A DNA stretch of 64,000 nt from Alteripontixanthobacter maritimus (GTDB taxonomy: Bacteria > Pseudomonadota > Alphaproteobacteria > Sphingomonadales > Sphingomonadaceae), in the NCBI RefSeq assembly GCF_003340475.1, contig NZ_QBKA01000002.1:877501-941500 (forward strand). The letters are read 5' to 3'. Positions 45,923-54,943 of the stretch are shown here, piece after piece. Positions within the stretch are counted from its first letter, which is position 1, and each line of letters opens with the position of its first letter. The notes under the pieces are model-generated. The model was not told the DNA's origin. It did not search any database and saw only the letters and a list, made by a program, of their open reading frames with translations. The position numbers and the translations under genes were made by a program.

Positions 45923-47722
45923 ATGATTCCGCCCCCATCCCCTCATGCGATTGCTGCCATGGTGGTGACGATAGCTATGTTCGTCGGCTTCATACGCGGA
46001 CGTCTGTCGATCGAGATCGTGTCCTTGCTCACCATCGCAGTCATCGCGGTCGGCCTGTATTTCTTCCCGATGCCGGATACCAACCCGACGGACGGGTTGA
46101 AGCTCGCTTTCGAGGGGTTCGGGCATTACGCGCTGATAACCATCTGTGCCCTCATGATTATGGGGCGCGGGCTGGTGGTGACGGGCGCGCTCGAACCTGC
46201 GGCGCGTTTCCTCGAACGGGTGTTCAAGATCAACCTTCAGCTTGGCCTGCTGGTTTCGCTGGTAATTGCCTTCGTGCTGTCAATGGGCGTCAACAATACG
46301 CCGGTTCTGGTGCTGCTCATACCGATCTTTGCCGCACTGGCGGCGCGGGGTGCCTTGCCCAGTTCCAAGGCATTGATTCCGCTCAACGCAGCATCACTGT
46401 TGGGCGGATTGGCCACGACGATCGGTACCTCGACCAATATTCTCGTGGTCTCGATTGCGGTAGACCTTGGGATGCCGCGTATGGGGGTATTCCATTACAC
46501 GCCCATCGTACTGATCGCTGGCCTGGTGGCCTTGCCCTACATCTGGCTCGTTATGCCGCGGCTGTTGAAGGACAATCGTGTCGAGGTCGAGCATGGCGAA
46601 CGCCGGTTTCGTGCGCATCTACGCGTATCGCCGAACAGCGACCTCATTAACAAAACCATGAGCGAAATTATTCCGCGCCTGCCGGACGATATAATCTTCT
46701 TCAATGCGCCATCAGGGACGATGGAAGCAAATCAGGAATTCGACGTTTCGGGTACGCATAAGGACCTGGAAGACGCGATGCGGGTGCTGCAGGGCGAAGT
46801 TGCCCCGGGGTGGGTGCTGGACCGGATCAGGTCGCGCGCAAGCGAGACCGCGCAAGACATCATCGTTGTGGAAATGGCGGTTACCGCCGATTCCCGGCTA
46901 CTGAACCGGACGCTTCCCACCAGCGGGATCGGCGATCTGTATGGGGTTGCCGTACTGGGTATTCATCGCCCCACCATCCTTCAGAAGCCGGATCCGACGC
47001 TGGCCGGTGACGACATGCGTTTCACCGAGGGCGATGTGCTGCTCGTAATGGGGTTAGCCGACGATCTGCACCAGTTCTCCCGCGCGGACAGCCTGCTGAT
47101 GCTGGAGGGACGCCGCGAGGTGCCTCGCCGGGCCAAGGCCTTGCTGGCCGCCACCATCATGGCCGTCAGCGTTGGGCTCGCCTCGATTGGCATATTCCCA
47201 ATCGCCATCGCCGCGCTGGGCGGCGCAATCCTGATGCTGGTGACCGGCTGTGTGAAGTTCGACCGTGTGGGCCGTGCACTGTCGGGTCAGGTGATCGTGC
47301 TGATTGCCGCCAGTATCGCGCTCGGCCGGATTATCGACGAAAGCGGGGCGGCGGACTGGCTGGGGCTGGCCCTGTCATCGGGATTGCAGTTTCTGCCGCC
47401 TGCGGGCGTATTGGCGGCGATCATGCTGTTCGTCACCGTGCTCACGAATTTTGCCAGCAATGCCACTGCGGCGACGGTCGGCACGCCTATCGCGTTCAGC
47501 ATTGCAAACCAGCTTGGTATGCCTGCCGAACCGCTGGTGCTGGCGGTGCTGTTCGGGTGCAATCTGTGCTATGCAACGCCGATTGCATATCAGACCAATA
47601 TGCTGATCATGTCGGAAGGCAGCTACGAATTCCGCGACTACATCCGCACCGGCGTACCGCTTGTCGTATTGATGGTCGCCACGCTATCGATTGCGCTGAT
47701 GTTTGCCTACGACTTGAATTAA
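45923..47722 (+). CDS. SLC13/DASS-type permease with RCK domains
   Basis: The 599-residue protein has N- and C-terminal membrane halves joined by a cytoplasmic section. The signature loops SMGVNNTPVLVLLIPIF, LGGLATTIGTSTNILVV, FASNATAATVGTPIAFSIA and YATPIAYQTNMLIM match CitM/SLC13 and TrkA-C-containing anion permeases. The middle (about 220-400) holds two RCK_C-like regulatory segments. The likely substrates are dicarboxylates or inorganic anions such as sulfate; sequence alone cannot choose. The ATG at 45923 follows GCAGG by five bases; a TTG six codons earlier is an alternative. Confidence 0.88.
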   Translation: MIPPPSPHAIAAMVVTIAMFVGFIRGRLSIEIVSLLTIAVIAVGLYFFPMPDTNPTDGLKLAFEGFGHYALITICALMIMGRGLVVTGALEPAARFLERVFKINLQLGLLVSLVIAFVLSMGVNNTPVLVLLIPIFAALAARGALPSSKALIPLNAASLLGGLATTIGTSTNILVVSIAVDLGMPRMGVFHYTPIVLIAGLVALPYIWLVMPRLLKDNRVEVEHGERRFRAHLRVSPNSDLINKTMSEIIPRLPDDIIFFNAPSGTMEANQEFDVSGTHKDLEDAMRVLQGEVAPGWVLDRIRSRASETAQDIIVVEMAVTADSRLLNRTLPTSGIGDLYGVAVLGIHRPTILQKPDPTLAGDDMRFTEGDVLLVMGLADDLHQFSRADSLLMLEGRREVPRRAKALLAATIMAVSVGLASIGIFPIAIAALGGAILMLVTGCVKFDRVGRALSGQVIVLIAASIALGRIIDESGAADWLGLALSSGLQFLPPAGVLAAIMLFVTVLTNFASNATAATVGTPIAFSIANQLGMPAEPLVLAVLFGCNLCYATPIAYQTNMLIMSEGSYEFRDYIRTGVPLVVLMVATLSIALMFAYDLN

Positions 47723-47747
47723 CGGACATTTCTCGGGGGATTGGGAC

Positions 47748-49076
47748 ATGAAAATAACGACTCTGCTGGCCACTGCGGCTGCTCTTGCGATTGCGAGCGC
47801 ACCTGCACAGGCGGATGAACTGCGCGACGACCTGATGGCCGACATGCCGGACCTGATGGAACTGTACCGCGATCTCCATGCCAATCCCGAACTGAGCTTC
47901 CAGGAAGTGGAAACGGCTAAGAAGCTGGCGGCACGGATGCGGGCGCTTGGCTTTACCGTAACCGAAAAAGTCGGCCGTACCGGCGTGGTCGCGGTGATGG
48001 AAAACGGCCCCGGCCCAGTTGTCATGCTACGCGCGGATATGGACGGGTTGCCAGTGGTCGAACAGACCGGCCTTCCATACGCTTCCAAACGGACGGCGAC
48101 CCCGGCCTCGGGTGTGACGACAGGCGTAATGCATGCGTGCGGTCACGACACTCATATGGCAGCCTGGATCGGCTCTGCGCAATTACTGGCCGAACGCAAG
48201 GACGAATGGTCGGGCACACTCGTCATGATCGGACAGCCGGCGGAAGAGCTGGGTGAGGGCGCGCTGGCGATGCTTGAGGACGGGTTGTTCACACGCTTTC
48301 CGAAACCCGATTACGTGCTTGCCTTCCACGATGCGGCGCAGTTTCCAGCAGGCATGATCGGCTATTCGCCGGGCTTTGCGCTCGCCAATGTGGACAGCGT
48401 CGATGTGACGGTTCCGGGCGTGGGTGGGCACGGGGCCTATCCGCATACCACCAAGGATCCGATTGTGCTGGCAAGCGCCATCGTAATGAAACTGCAAACA
48501 CTGGTCAGCCGCGAGTCCAGCCCATTGGACCCTGCGGTGATCACAGTGGGTAGTTTTCATGCAGGCGCGAAACACAACATCATTTCCGACGAGGCCAAGC
48601 TGCAGCTAACGGTGCGGTCCTACACCGACGAATCGCGCAAGCTGCTACTCGACGGGATCGCGCGTGTGGCCCGGGGGGAGGCGATAGCTGCCGGAATGCC
48701 GGACGATCGGATGCCGACCGTAACGGTCGCCGACCCTTACACCCCGTCGACGTACAACACGCCGGAGTTCACCAACCAGATGATGGCGGGCTACCGCACA
48801 CGGTTCGGCGAAGATCGGGTGATGCAGGTGCCGTCGGTGATGGGCGGCGAGGATTTCGGGCAGTTCTACAGGGCTGATCCAGACAATATCGAATCGCTCA
48901 TTTTCTGGGTCGGCGGTGTGCCGCAGGATCAATATGACGCGGTGCAAAACGGTAAAGGCAGCCTGCCATCGCTGCACAGCCCGTATTGGGCGCCGGATGC
49001 CGAAAAGGTGATCGCCACCGCAGCCGAAGCGATGGCCGCTTCGACGCTCGATCTGCTGGCCAGAAACGGCGACTGA
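47748..49076 (+). CDS. secreted M20-family amidohydrolase (hippurate/IAA-amino-acid hydrolase type)
   Basis: The 442-residue product has a signal peptide (MKITTLLATAAALAIASAPAQA). Metal-ligand motifs follow: HANPELSFQEVET, LRADMDGLPV, MHACGHDTHMAAW, QPAEELGEGA and a dimerisation lid GVGGHGAYPHTTKDP. This group removes acyl groups from N-acyl amino acids. It is preceded by the permease after 25 bases, so uptake and periplasmic cleavage of an N-acyl substrate may be linked. The exact substrate is unknown. Confidence 0.88.
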   Translation: MKITTLLATAAALAIASAPAQADELRDDLMADMPDLMELYRDLHANPELSFQEVETAKKLAARMRALGFTVTEKVGRTGVVAVMENGPGPVVMLRADMDGLPVVEQTGLPYASKRTATPASGVTTGVMHACGHDTHMAAWIGSAQLLAERKDEWSGTLVMIGQPAEELGEGALAMLEDGLFTRFPKPDYVLAFHDAAQFPAGMIGYSPGFALANVDSVDVTVPGVGGHGAYPHTTKDPIVLASAIVMKLQTLVSRESSPLDPAVITVGSFHAGAKHNIISDEAKLQLTVRSYTDESRKLLLDGIARVARGEAIAAGMPDDRMPTVTVADPYTPSTYNTPEFTNQMMAGYRTRFGEDRVMQVPSVMGGEDFGQFYRADPDNIESLIFWVGGVPQDQYDAVQNGKGSLPSLHSPYWAPDAEKVIATAAEAMAASTLDLLARNGD

Positions 49077-49111
49077 TCGTCGTCCGGGTCGTCGGTATGC
49101 CATAAATTGAA

Positions 49112-49144
49112 CGGCCGCCGGTGCACTTGCGTGTCCGGCGGCCG
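49112..49144. terminator. GC-rich hairpin between convergent genes
   Basis: A perfect ten-base-pair inverted repeat, CGGCCGCCGG at 49112-49121 and CCGGCGGCCG at 49135-49144, has a 13-base loop. It lies just past the amidohydrolase stop and before the leftward small gene ends at 49215. There is no clear U-tract in either direction, so it is a terminator by position and strength only. Confidence 0.55.
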
Positions 49145-49214
49145 TATCTCCTCCCCAGGAGATTTGGTAATTGCGGCAAGCCGGAGAGCCGGTCTCCCGC
49201 CTGACGCAACCTAT

Positions 49215-49388
49215 TCAGACATAGGTTCCGAGCCGGTGGTGCAGAGCATTGATCTTCGCCAACTCCTCGCGGTCTTCGGTAGCGCGGGCGTGGCTGGTGA
49301 GCGCGGCCCGCAACAGTTTGAAATCCGCGGTCGAGAACAGCGCCCGGGCCCGGCCCGGTTCGGTCTTCGGTGTGTCGGTATCGGTCAT
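49215..49388 (-). CDS. small hypothetical protein downstream of isocitrate lyase (57 aa)
   Basis: A 57-codon frame on the minus strand begins at an ATG (49386-49388) with GGGAG eight bases upstream. The product is charged and helical (ALFSTADFKLLRAALTSH, then EELAKINALHHRLG), with no membrane segment. It starts 25 bases after the isocitrate lyase stop on the same strand, suggesting co-transcription. The function is unknown. Confidence 0.6.
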   Translation of the reverse strand: MTDTDTPKTEPGRARALFSTADFKLLRAALTSHARATEDREELAKINALHHRLGTYV

Positions 49389-49413
49389 TTTCGTTCTCCC
49401 TTCGCAGTGGCTG

Positions 49414-51012
49414 TCAGGCCGCTGCGAACTGGTTCATGGTGTTGTTGCTGCCGCCGGCCTTCAGGGCCGCTTCGCCGGCAAACGCTTCCTTGTGGTCGTC
49501 ACCGATGTCCGAACCGGACATGTTCTGGTGCTTCACACAGGCGATGCCCTGGCGAATTTCCTTACGCTGCACACCCTTTACATAACCCAGCATACCCTGA
49601 TCGCCGAAATATTCCTTCGCAAGATTGTCTGTGCTCAGCGCCGCCGTGTGATAGGTCGGCAGCGTGATCAAGTGATGGAAAATGCCGGCCTGCGCCGCAG
49701 CATCGCGCTGGAAAGTGCGAATTTTCTCGTCCGCTTCCTGGGCAAGCTCGGTGCTGTCGTAGTCTTCGCTCATCAAACGGTCGCGATCATAGGCCGACAG
49801 GTCCTTACCGGCTTCTTGCCACGCGTCGAATACCTGCTGGCGGAAGTTCAGCGTCCAGTTGAAGCTTGGCGAATTGTTGTACACCAGCTTCGCGTTCGGG
49901 ATCACTTCGCGGATACGATCGACCATCCCGCCGATCTGGCCGATATGCGGCTTTTCAGTTTCGATCCACAGCAGGTCCGCACCATTCTGCAGGCTGGTGA
50001 TGCTGTCGAGCACGCAGCGATCTTCGCCCGTTCCGGCCCGGAACTGGAACAGGTTGCTGGGCAAACGCTTGGGCCGCAGCAGCTTACCTTCGCGGCTTAG
50101 GAAGACATCGCCATTCTGGATGTTGGCGGGGTCGACCTCTTCGCAATCCAGGAAGCTGTTATACTGGTCGCCCAGATCGCCGTCTTCCTTGGTAACTGCG
50201 ATTTGCTTGGTCAGGCCGGCACCCAACGAGTCCGTACGGGCCACGATGATGCCGTCTTCCACGCCCAGTTCCATGAAGGCGTAACGAATGGCGCGGATCT
50301 TCTGCAGGAAATCCTCGTGCGGTACGGTGACTTTGCCATCCTGGTGGCCGCACTGCTTTTCGTCCGAAACCTGGTTTTCGATCTGCAAGGCGCAGGCACC
50401 GGCTTCGATCATCTTCTTGGCGAGGAGGTAGGTTGCTTCGGCATTACCGAAACCGGCGTCGATATCTGCGATGATCGGCACGACATGGGTCTGGAAAGTG
50501 TCGATCTCGTTCTGGATGCGTTTGGCCTCCACTTCGTCACCGCCGTCGCGTGCCGTGTCCAGATCGCGGAACAGGCCGCCCAGTTCGCGGGCGTCGGCCT
50601 GCTTCAGGAAGGTGTACAATTCCTCGATTACAGCAGGAACGCTGGTCTTTTCATGCATCGACTGGTCAGGCAGGGGGCCGAATTCGCTACGCAGGGCGGC
50701 GACCATCCAGCCGGAAAGATAGAGGTAGCGCTGTTTCGTGCTGCCGAAATGCTTCTTGATCGAGATCATCTTCTGCTGGCCGATGAACCCATGCCAGCAG
50801 CCGAGAGACTGCGTGTAATCGGCAGGGTTCGCATCATATGCGTCCATATCGGCGCGCATGATCTTTGCGGTGTATTTCGCGATGTCGAGGCCGGTAGCGA
50901 AGCGGTTCTGCGCGCGCATCCGCGCGACGGTTTCCGCGTCGATGGCTTCCCAAGCCTTGCCTTGGCTGGCGATTGTCTTGTCGGCGGCTTCGATAGTGGC
51001 CTGATAGGTCAT
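49414..51012 (-). CDS. aceA: isocitrate lyase
   Basis: The 532-residue enzyme splits isocitrate into glyoxylate and succinate, the first step of the glyoxylate shunt. It carries the catalytic cysteine in KQCGHQDGKVTV, DIDAGFGNAEATYLLAKK at the metal site, and IETEKPHIGQIGG. The ATG at 51010-51012 has AAGGAA upstream; a longer frame runs into the promoter region. Malate synthase is not in this window. The regulator encoded divergently probably controls this gene. Confidence 0.95.
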   Translation of the reverse strand: MTYQATIEAADKTIASQGKAWEAIDAETVARMRAQNRFATGLDIAKYTAKIMRADMDAYDANPADYTQSLGCWHGFIGQQKMISIKKHFGSTKQRYLYLSGWMVAALRSEFGPLPDQSMHEKTSVPAVIEELYTFLKQADARELGGLFRDLDTARDGGDEVEAKRIQNEIDTFQTHVVPIIADIDAGFGNAEATYLLAKKMIEAGACALQIENQVSDEKQCGHQDGKVTVPHEDFLQKIRAIRYAFMELGVEDGIIVARTDSLGAGLTKQIAVTKEDGDLGDQYNSFLDCEEVDPANIQNGDVFLSREGKLLRPKRLPSNLFQFRAGTGEDRCVLDSITSLQNGADLLWIETEKPHIGQIGGMVDRIREVIPNAKLVYNNSPSFNWTLNFRQQVFDAWQEAGKDLSAYDRDRLMSEDYDSTELAQEADEKIRTFQRDAAAQAGIFHHLITLPTYHTAALSTDNLAKEYFGDQGMLGYVKGVQRKEIRQGIACVKHQNMSGSDIGDDHKEAFAGEAALKAGGSNNTMNQFAAA

Positions 51013-51109
51013 CGGGGGTTCCTTGAAAATATATGCATCGCTTCGGTGCCCATGGCTGCGCTGCTTCCGTGTCCCTTTTCTTGTCACGCATGCACGATCG
51101 TATTGATAG

Positions 51110-51119
51110 GTAAAATTAC
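51110..51119. promoter_or_regulatory. weak GTAA-N2-TTAC palindrome upstream of aceA
   Basis: GTAAAATTAC lies about 100 bases upstream of aceA in the divergent aceA/regulator gap. It shares the GTAA...TTAC core with the better palindrome at 51169-51184. It could be a second operator for the same regulator. The match is short and could be chance. Confidence 0.35.
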
Positions 51120-51168
51120 AAACTAACTTGTCTGAATGACGCGGTTTTGGCATAGCCCTGTGTCATAT

Positions 51169-51184
51169 TGTAAAGATATTTACA
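51169..51184. promoter_or_regulatory. perfect palindrome, candidate autoregulatory operator
   Basis: TGTAAA-GATA-TTTACA lies just upstream of the regulator start and touches its ribosome site (AGGAG at about 51184-51188). A protein bound here would block regulator transcription or translation, consistent with autoregulation. The same region lies 157 bases upstream of aceA. ScfR/RamB-type regulators bind AT-rich palindromes, but this site is only a prediction. Confidence 0.55.
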
Positions 51185-51194
51185 GGAGCATGTT

Positions 51195-52580
51195 TTGTCC
51201 GAAGGACCGTTATTCGCAGGCGCTGCACTGCGCCGGTTGCGCAATCGGGAAGGGCTGACACAGGCCGCGATGGCGTCGCGCCTGTCGATTTCGCCAAGCT
51301 ATCTAAACCTGCTGGAACGCAATCAGCGGCCTTTGTCCGCTCGAGTGGTCGTAAAAGTAGTCGACGAGTTCGACTTCGATCCGCGCGCCTTGCGCGAAGA
51401 CGCTGCCATTGGCGGGGTGGACGGCTTGGTGCGACGGTTCGCCGACGACCGCTTCGCCGCGTTCGATGTCGATCGCGGCGAGATCACCGAACTGCTCGCC
51501 AGCGCGCCGCAAGCCGCCGCTGCTTTTGCACATCTGTATGACCATGCCGGAAGTGACGCTGTGGAAGGCACCGACCCGCTGACCGCATCGCGGCGCGAGA
51601 TCGAACGCTGGCGCAACCATTTCGCCGACCTGGATACAGCGGCGGAAGAAATGGCCGACGAGATGCGGCTGTCCCGCGCCGAGATCGGTGCCGCGCTGAC
51701 AGAGCGTCTGCGCGAGAAGCATCAGCTGTCCGTACGCATTCTTCCCCGCGAAATTATGCCGGATGCGTTGCGCCGGCTCGACCTACACGCCCGTCAATTG
51801 CAACTTTCCGAGATGCTCGATACTCGCTCGCGTAATTTCAATGTCGCGCTGCAATTGGCCCGGCTGGAACGCCAGAGCCTGATCACGGAATTCGCGGCCG
51901 GCGCGCAATTGCCCGACGATACCGCGCGGGCGTTGTTCGAACGTCATCTGGCCGCCTATTTCGCGGCGGCTTTGATCATGCCCTATGGCCGGTTCCTGCG
52001 CGCATGCGAGGCGACCGGTTATGACGTGCGGGTGTTGATGCGGCGCTTCGATGTCAGTTTCGAGCAGTTGGCCCACCGGCTGACGACCCTCCAGCGTGTT
52101 GGTCAACGCGGCTTGCCGTTCTTCATGGCGCGGGTGGACCGGGCAGGGCAGTTTTCCAAGCGTTTCGCCGGGGCCAGCGGCGCCACGCTGCTCGATGGCT
52201 CGTCGAGCTGTCCCTTGTGGAATATCCATGAAGCATTCGGCCGTGCGGGCGAATTCCATATGCAGTCTGTTAGCGCGGACGGTGCAGGCACCGCGCGGGA
52301 CCAGTGGTTCACGATCGCCCGCACAGTTGATGGCAGCGGGGCGGAAGGCGATGCGCGGTTCGTAGTCGTCATCGGCGTCGAAGCCCGGCTCGCGGGTGAC
52401 TTGGCGCAGGCCAAACCCGTGTCATTGAAGCCCGACCACGCCCAGCCCATCGGGCATGGATGTGCGCGTTGCTTGCGCGAAAACTGCCAGCAGCGATCGC
52501 TTCCGCCGCATGGCACACCCCTACGCTTCGACCGATCGAAGCGTGGCACGACGCCGTTCGATTTCTCTGCCAAGGCTTAA
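51195..52580 (+). CDS. XRE-family short-chain acyl-responsive regulator (ScfR/RamB type)
   Basis: The 461-residue protein has an N-terminal XRE helix-turn-helix (LRRLRNREGLTQAAMASRLS, then SPSYLNLLERNQRPL), a middle IrrE/ImmA-like region without an HExxH metal motif, and a C-terminal DUF2083-like domain. Near the end is a cysteine cluster (HGCARCLRENC). This architecture is known for regulators of glyoxylate and propionate metabolism that sense short-chain acyl-CoA or related signals. It begins at TTG (51195), with AGGAG six bases before. It is divergent from aceA, its probable target. Confidence 0.85.
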   Translation: MSEGPLFAGAALRRLRNREGLTQAAMASRLSISPSYLNLLERNQRPLSARVVVKVVDEFDFDPRALREDAAIGGVDGLVRRFADDRFAAFDVDRGEITELLASAPQAAAAFAHLYDHAGSDAVEGTDPLTASRREIERWRNHFADLDTAAEEMADEMRLSRAEIGAALTERLREKHQLSVRILPREIMPDALRRLDLHARQLQLSEMLDTRSRNFNVALQLARLERQSLITEFAAGAQLPDDTARALFERHLAAYFAAALIMPYGRFLRACEATGYDVRVLMRRFDVSFEQLAHRLTTLQRVGQRGLPFFMARVDRAGQFSKRFAGASGATLLDGSSSCPLWNIHEAFGRAGEFHMQSVSADGAGTARDQWFTIARTVDGSGAEGDARFVVVIGVEARLAGDLAQAKPVSLKPDHAQPIGHGCARCLRENCQQRSLPPHGTPLRFDRSKRGTTPFDFSAKA

Positions 52581-52657
52581 TGGTTTATGCTTAACAACAG
52601 GCTAGAACTGTAGCACCATCTGTCTGGTTTCACTAAATATTACGAAAGGGGAATTCC

Positions 52658-52948
52658 ATGACTGAAGAACGGATTACGGAAACGCGCGACGTCGATGGCA
52701 ACACCACCACGCGGACCACAATCGTCCATGACGAACCGCGCGGTTCGGGCGGCGGCGGAGGCAAGGTCGTGCTGATGCTCGTCGTACTGGGCGCGATAGC
52801 CGCCGCAATTTACTTCCTGAGCACAATGAGTGGTGCCGAGGTTGCCAAGGATAACGCTGTGGCGGAAGCTGCCGGAGACGTGGGTGAAGCGGCGGGCCAG
52901 GTCGGTGATGCGGCGCAGGATGCGGCGGACAGCGTTGCTGGTGAATAG
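52658..52948 (+). CDS. small membrane-anchored protein, unknown function
   Basis: The 96-residue product has a charged, threonine-rich N-terminus, one hydrophobic helix (VVLMLVVLGAIAAAIYFL) and a C-terminal alanine/acidic amphipathic stretch (AEAAGDVGEAAGQVGDAAQD). This resembles membrane-tethered helical linkers. A purine-rich GGGGAA precedes the ATG. It is the last host gene before the prophage. No family was recognised. Confidence 0.6.
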   Translation: MTEERITETRDVDGNTTTRTTIVHDEPRGSGGGGGKVVLMLVVLGAIAAAIYFLSTMSGAEVAKDNAVAEAAGDVGEAAGQVGDAAQDAADSVAGE

Positions 52949-52988
52949 CCTGGCGCGCCCGCCGCGCTAGATCACATAACATTCATAC

Positions 52989-53022
52989 CAAACCGGGCGC
53001 GACAAAAACCGCGCCCGGTTTG
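52989..53022. terminator. bidirectional intrinsic terminator
   Basis: A perfect 13-base-pair hairpin (CAAACCGGGCGCG at 52989-53001 with CGCGCCCGGTTTG at 53010-53022) has an eight-base loop. The rightward side is followed by TAAAATTT. It separates the host membrane protein gene from the prophage integrase that is read toward it. Confidence 0.85.
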
Positions 53023-53057
53023 TAAAATTTACCGACATTTAATTTGATAGCAAGGAT

Positions 53058-54113
53058 TCATGCGGGTTTCGCCCCCCTGTTTTCAACTCGTTTGAACTTT
53101 CGTTCTTTGTTCTCCAGCTTTAAAATGGCCGCATTGCCAAGCTGGCGTTGACTGACCCGGCGCGCATATTTCTCGACCATTCGGAATGATTGGCCGGTAA
53201 TCGCAGCGACCTCAGCAATCGTGCAGCCGCTTTCCAGCAGAGCGTTCACACTGTTCTTTCGTAGGCCATGCGGCACAAGCTGTTCATCGTGTTCAGCGGC
53301 AAAGGCTTTCACCTCTCGGCGAATAACCTGGGGAGTCATGGGTAGCCCGCCATAGGTGGACAGGATCGTCATACCGCGCTTCGGTGTACCATCCAGCAGA
53401 TCCTTCAGAGACGAATGCAGCGGCACTTCCATGGGCTTGTCCGTCTTTTGCTGCGTGAAATACAGCGCGCCGCCCCGAACGTCGTTCCAGCGGAATCGCA
53501 CAACATCGCCGATGCGCTGGCCCGTGTAATAGAGCAGCGCGATGGCAAGCCGCGTTCTTTCGTGTTCCGCTTCTAAGCCTGCATACAGGATTGCCTCCGG
53601 CCAAGGTTCATGGGAGCCTGTATCGAACTTCGGTATGTCGGCAGAAGGAGAAGGGCGTTCGGTCAGTTCGTTCCGACGGGCAAAGCGATATAGCACGCCG
53701 ATCAGCGCCAGAAAACCATTCCGGGTGCCGGGTTGGTCGTTCAGCCGGTTGCCTACCACTTCCACGATATGGCTGCGCTTCAGTCCATCGATCGGGAACA
53801 TGCCGACCTGAACTTTGACGTGCTTGAGAAGGCTCTTGTAAAACCGGCGGGTGCCAAGCTTCAGCTTGTCAAACTCGGGACTGTTCTCGAACTTTTCGGC
53901 CAGATCGGCAACGGTGAACGGCTGTTGTGACTTTCGGGTGCGATGCCCCATGAGGGTGGCATAGGTATCTTGAAAGCCGACGCTGGATGGCTTCCCCATG
54001 GGCGAATAGATACGCTGTCCAGCTGTGTCCTTCTGCCCAGTATTGAAATAGGCATAGACCTCGCCCTTGGACCGGACGAATTTGACGTAAGGCATTTTAG
54101 GCAGCTTGGCCAT
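53058..54113 (-). CDS. int: phage integrase, tyrosine recombinase
   Basis: The 351-residue protein has an N-terminal SAM-like DNA-binding domain (about 60-160) and a catalytic domain with arginine 200 (YYTGQRIGDVVRF), beta-hairpin lysine 223 (QQKTDKP), H282-x-x-R285 (PHGLRKN) and nucleophile tyrosine 316 (EKYARR). The position often held by histidine in TGH is glutamine (TGQ, residue 308), seen in some phage integrases. It lies at the prophage edge; the excisionase-like gene overlaps it by 17 bases. It catalyses insertion and excision. Confidence 0.95.
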   Translation of the reverse strand: MAKLPKMPYVKFVRSKGEVYAYFNTGQKDTAGQRIYSPMGKPSSVGFQDTYATLMGHRTRKSQQPFTVADLAEKFENSPEFDKLKLGTRRFYKSLLKHVKVQVGMFPIDGLKRSHIVEVVGNRLNDQPGTRNGFLALIGVLYRFARRNELTERPSPSADIPKFDTGSHEPWPEAILYAGLEAEHERTRLAIALLYYTGQRIGDVVRFRWNDVRGGALYFTQQKTDKPMEVPLHSSLKDLLDGTPKRGMTILSTYGGLPMTPQVIRREVKAFAAEHDEQLVPHGLRKNSVNALLESGCTIAEVAAITGQSFRMVEKYARRVSQRQLGNAAILKLENKERKFKRVENRGAKPA

Positions 54114-54330
54114 TGCGCCAGAACTCCTCTTCGTAATCGTCCACTACCTCACCAGCGATACGGGCAAGCGCCTTGTCCAGCGCAGGCCTGAACCAATGGT
54201 CGCGTCCGCCAAGTGTTGTAGGCATTGGTAAGCGGCCCGCGCCGACCTCTCCGGTGAATGCGCTAGGCGACAGGTCGCAATACTGCGCCGCCGTGTCCCG
54301 CTTCATCATATGAGGCCAGCGTGCAGTCAC
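54097..54330 (-). CDS. excisionase/AlpA-like helix-turn-helix protein
   Basis: The 77-residue protein resembles small MerR-fold excisionases in size, position and the sequence KRDTAAQYCDLSPSAF followed by GAGRLPMPTTLGG. It starts at GTG (54328-54330) with GGAGGGG four bases before, and it directly follows the preceding gene's stop. It overlaps the integrase start by 17 bases, so the two are probably translated together. Role as excisionase or integrase regulator is inferred. Confidence 0.65.
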   Translation of the reverse strand: MTARWPHMMKRDTAAQYCDLSPSAFTGEVGAGRLPMPTTLGGRDHWFRPALDKALARIAGEVVDDYEEEFWRNGQAA

Positions 54331-54558
54331 CTACCCCTCCTGTTCCATGAGGTAGGAGCGGACTTGCTGGCCGAGGGGTGTAAGATTTAGCCAACAGCGC
54401 CCAGCGTCAACAAGCCCGCGAGCATACAGCACCCGTTCGGTTTCAGAATAAGTGGTGCAGGCTCGTGCATAAGGTGCAGCACCTTGAGGCCAAGTCATTG
54501 CCCGCCGCTGCGCATCACTAAGCTGCGCTGCTATCTCAGCAGGTGTTTTATCGTCCAT
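54331..54558 (-). CDS. hypothetical phage protein
   Basis: The 75-residue product is helical (EIAAQLSDAQRRAMTWPQG; TERVLYARGLVDAGRCWLN), which looks like a small winged-helix-like protein ending in LTPLGQQVRSYL. That ending suggests a DNA-binding wing. No specific family was recognised. It overlaps the next upstream gene by 11 bases and abuts the excisionase-like gene. Confidence 0.6.
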   Translation of the reverse strand: MDDKTPAEIAAQLSDAQRRAMTWPQGAAPYARACTTYSETERVLYARGLVDAGRCWLNLTPLGQQVRSYLMEQEG

Positions 54559-54943
54559 CGGAAGGATCCCCGGCTTGAGCGCGAAGGGCTGCGGCGCATA
54601 GGGCTAGGGCGGGGGTTGCGAACAATTTACCCCAATCGTTCCAATCCGGGTTGTCGGCTGCTCTATGCCTTACCCACACTGTAGAGCGACCATCGTCGTG
54701 GGTGTAATGCCATACTCGCAACCCTTCCTGCACCAGTGTCATGGCAGCGTCGAGAGAGTCGGTGTAATAAGGGACGCCGTAGACGCTACATACGTCGTTA
54801 TCACTTTTGAAAAACATTCCCGGCCTGTATCGGTCGGCTCGATATTGGCCAGTAGCCACAGCAATACCTTTGTTTAGGTTTTCATCCGGCCCCTCGGCAG
54901 CTTCACACCGCTCCGCCAGTTTCAGCAGTTCTTCCCTATTCAT
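54548..54943 (-). CDS. hypothetical phage protein (NinX-like)
   Basis: The 131-residue product starts MNREELLKLAERCEAAEGPD, with AAGGA upstream of the ATG at 54941-54943. It has YTDSLDAAMTLVQEGL and W-x-V-R-x-R-A segments like small phage proteins of the NinX/DUF2591 kind. This resemblance is from memory. It overlaps the ASCH gene by eight bases. Confidence 0.55.
   Translation of the reverse strand: MNREELLKLAERCEAAEGPDENLNKGIAVATGQYRADRYRPGMFFKSDNDVCSVYGVPYYTDSLDAAMTLVQEGLRVWHYTHDDGRSTVWVRHRAADNPDWNDWGKLFATPALALCAAALRAQAGDPSDGR

Noticed and set aside
52989-53060. Attachment site at the integrase end
   Set aside because: No tRNA or repeat is present there that can be matched, and the other prophage end is outside the window, so no att core can be supported.
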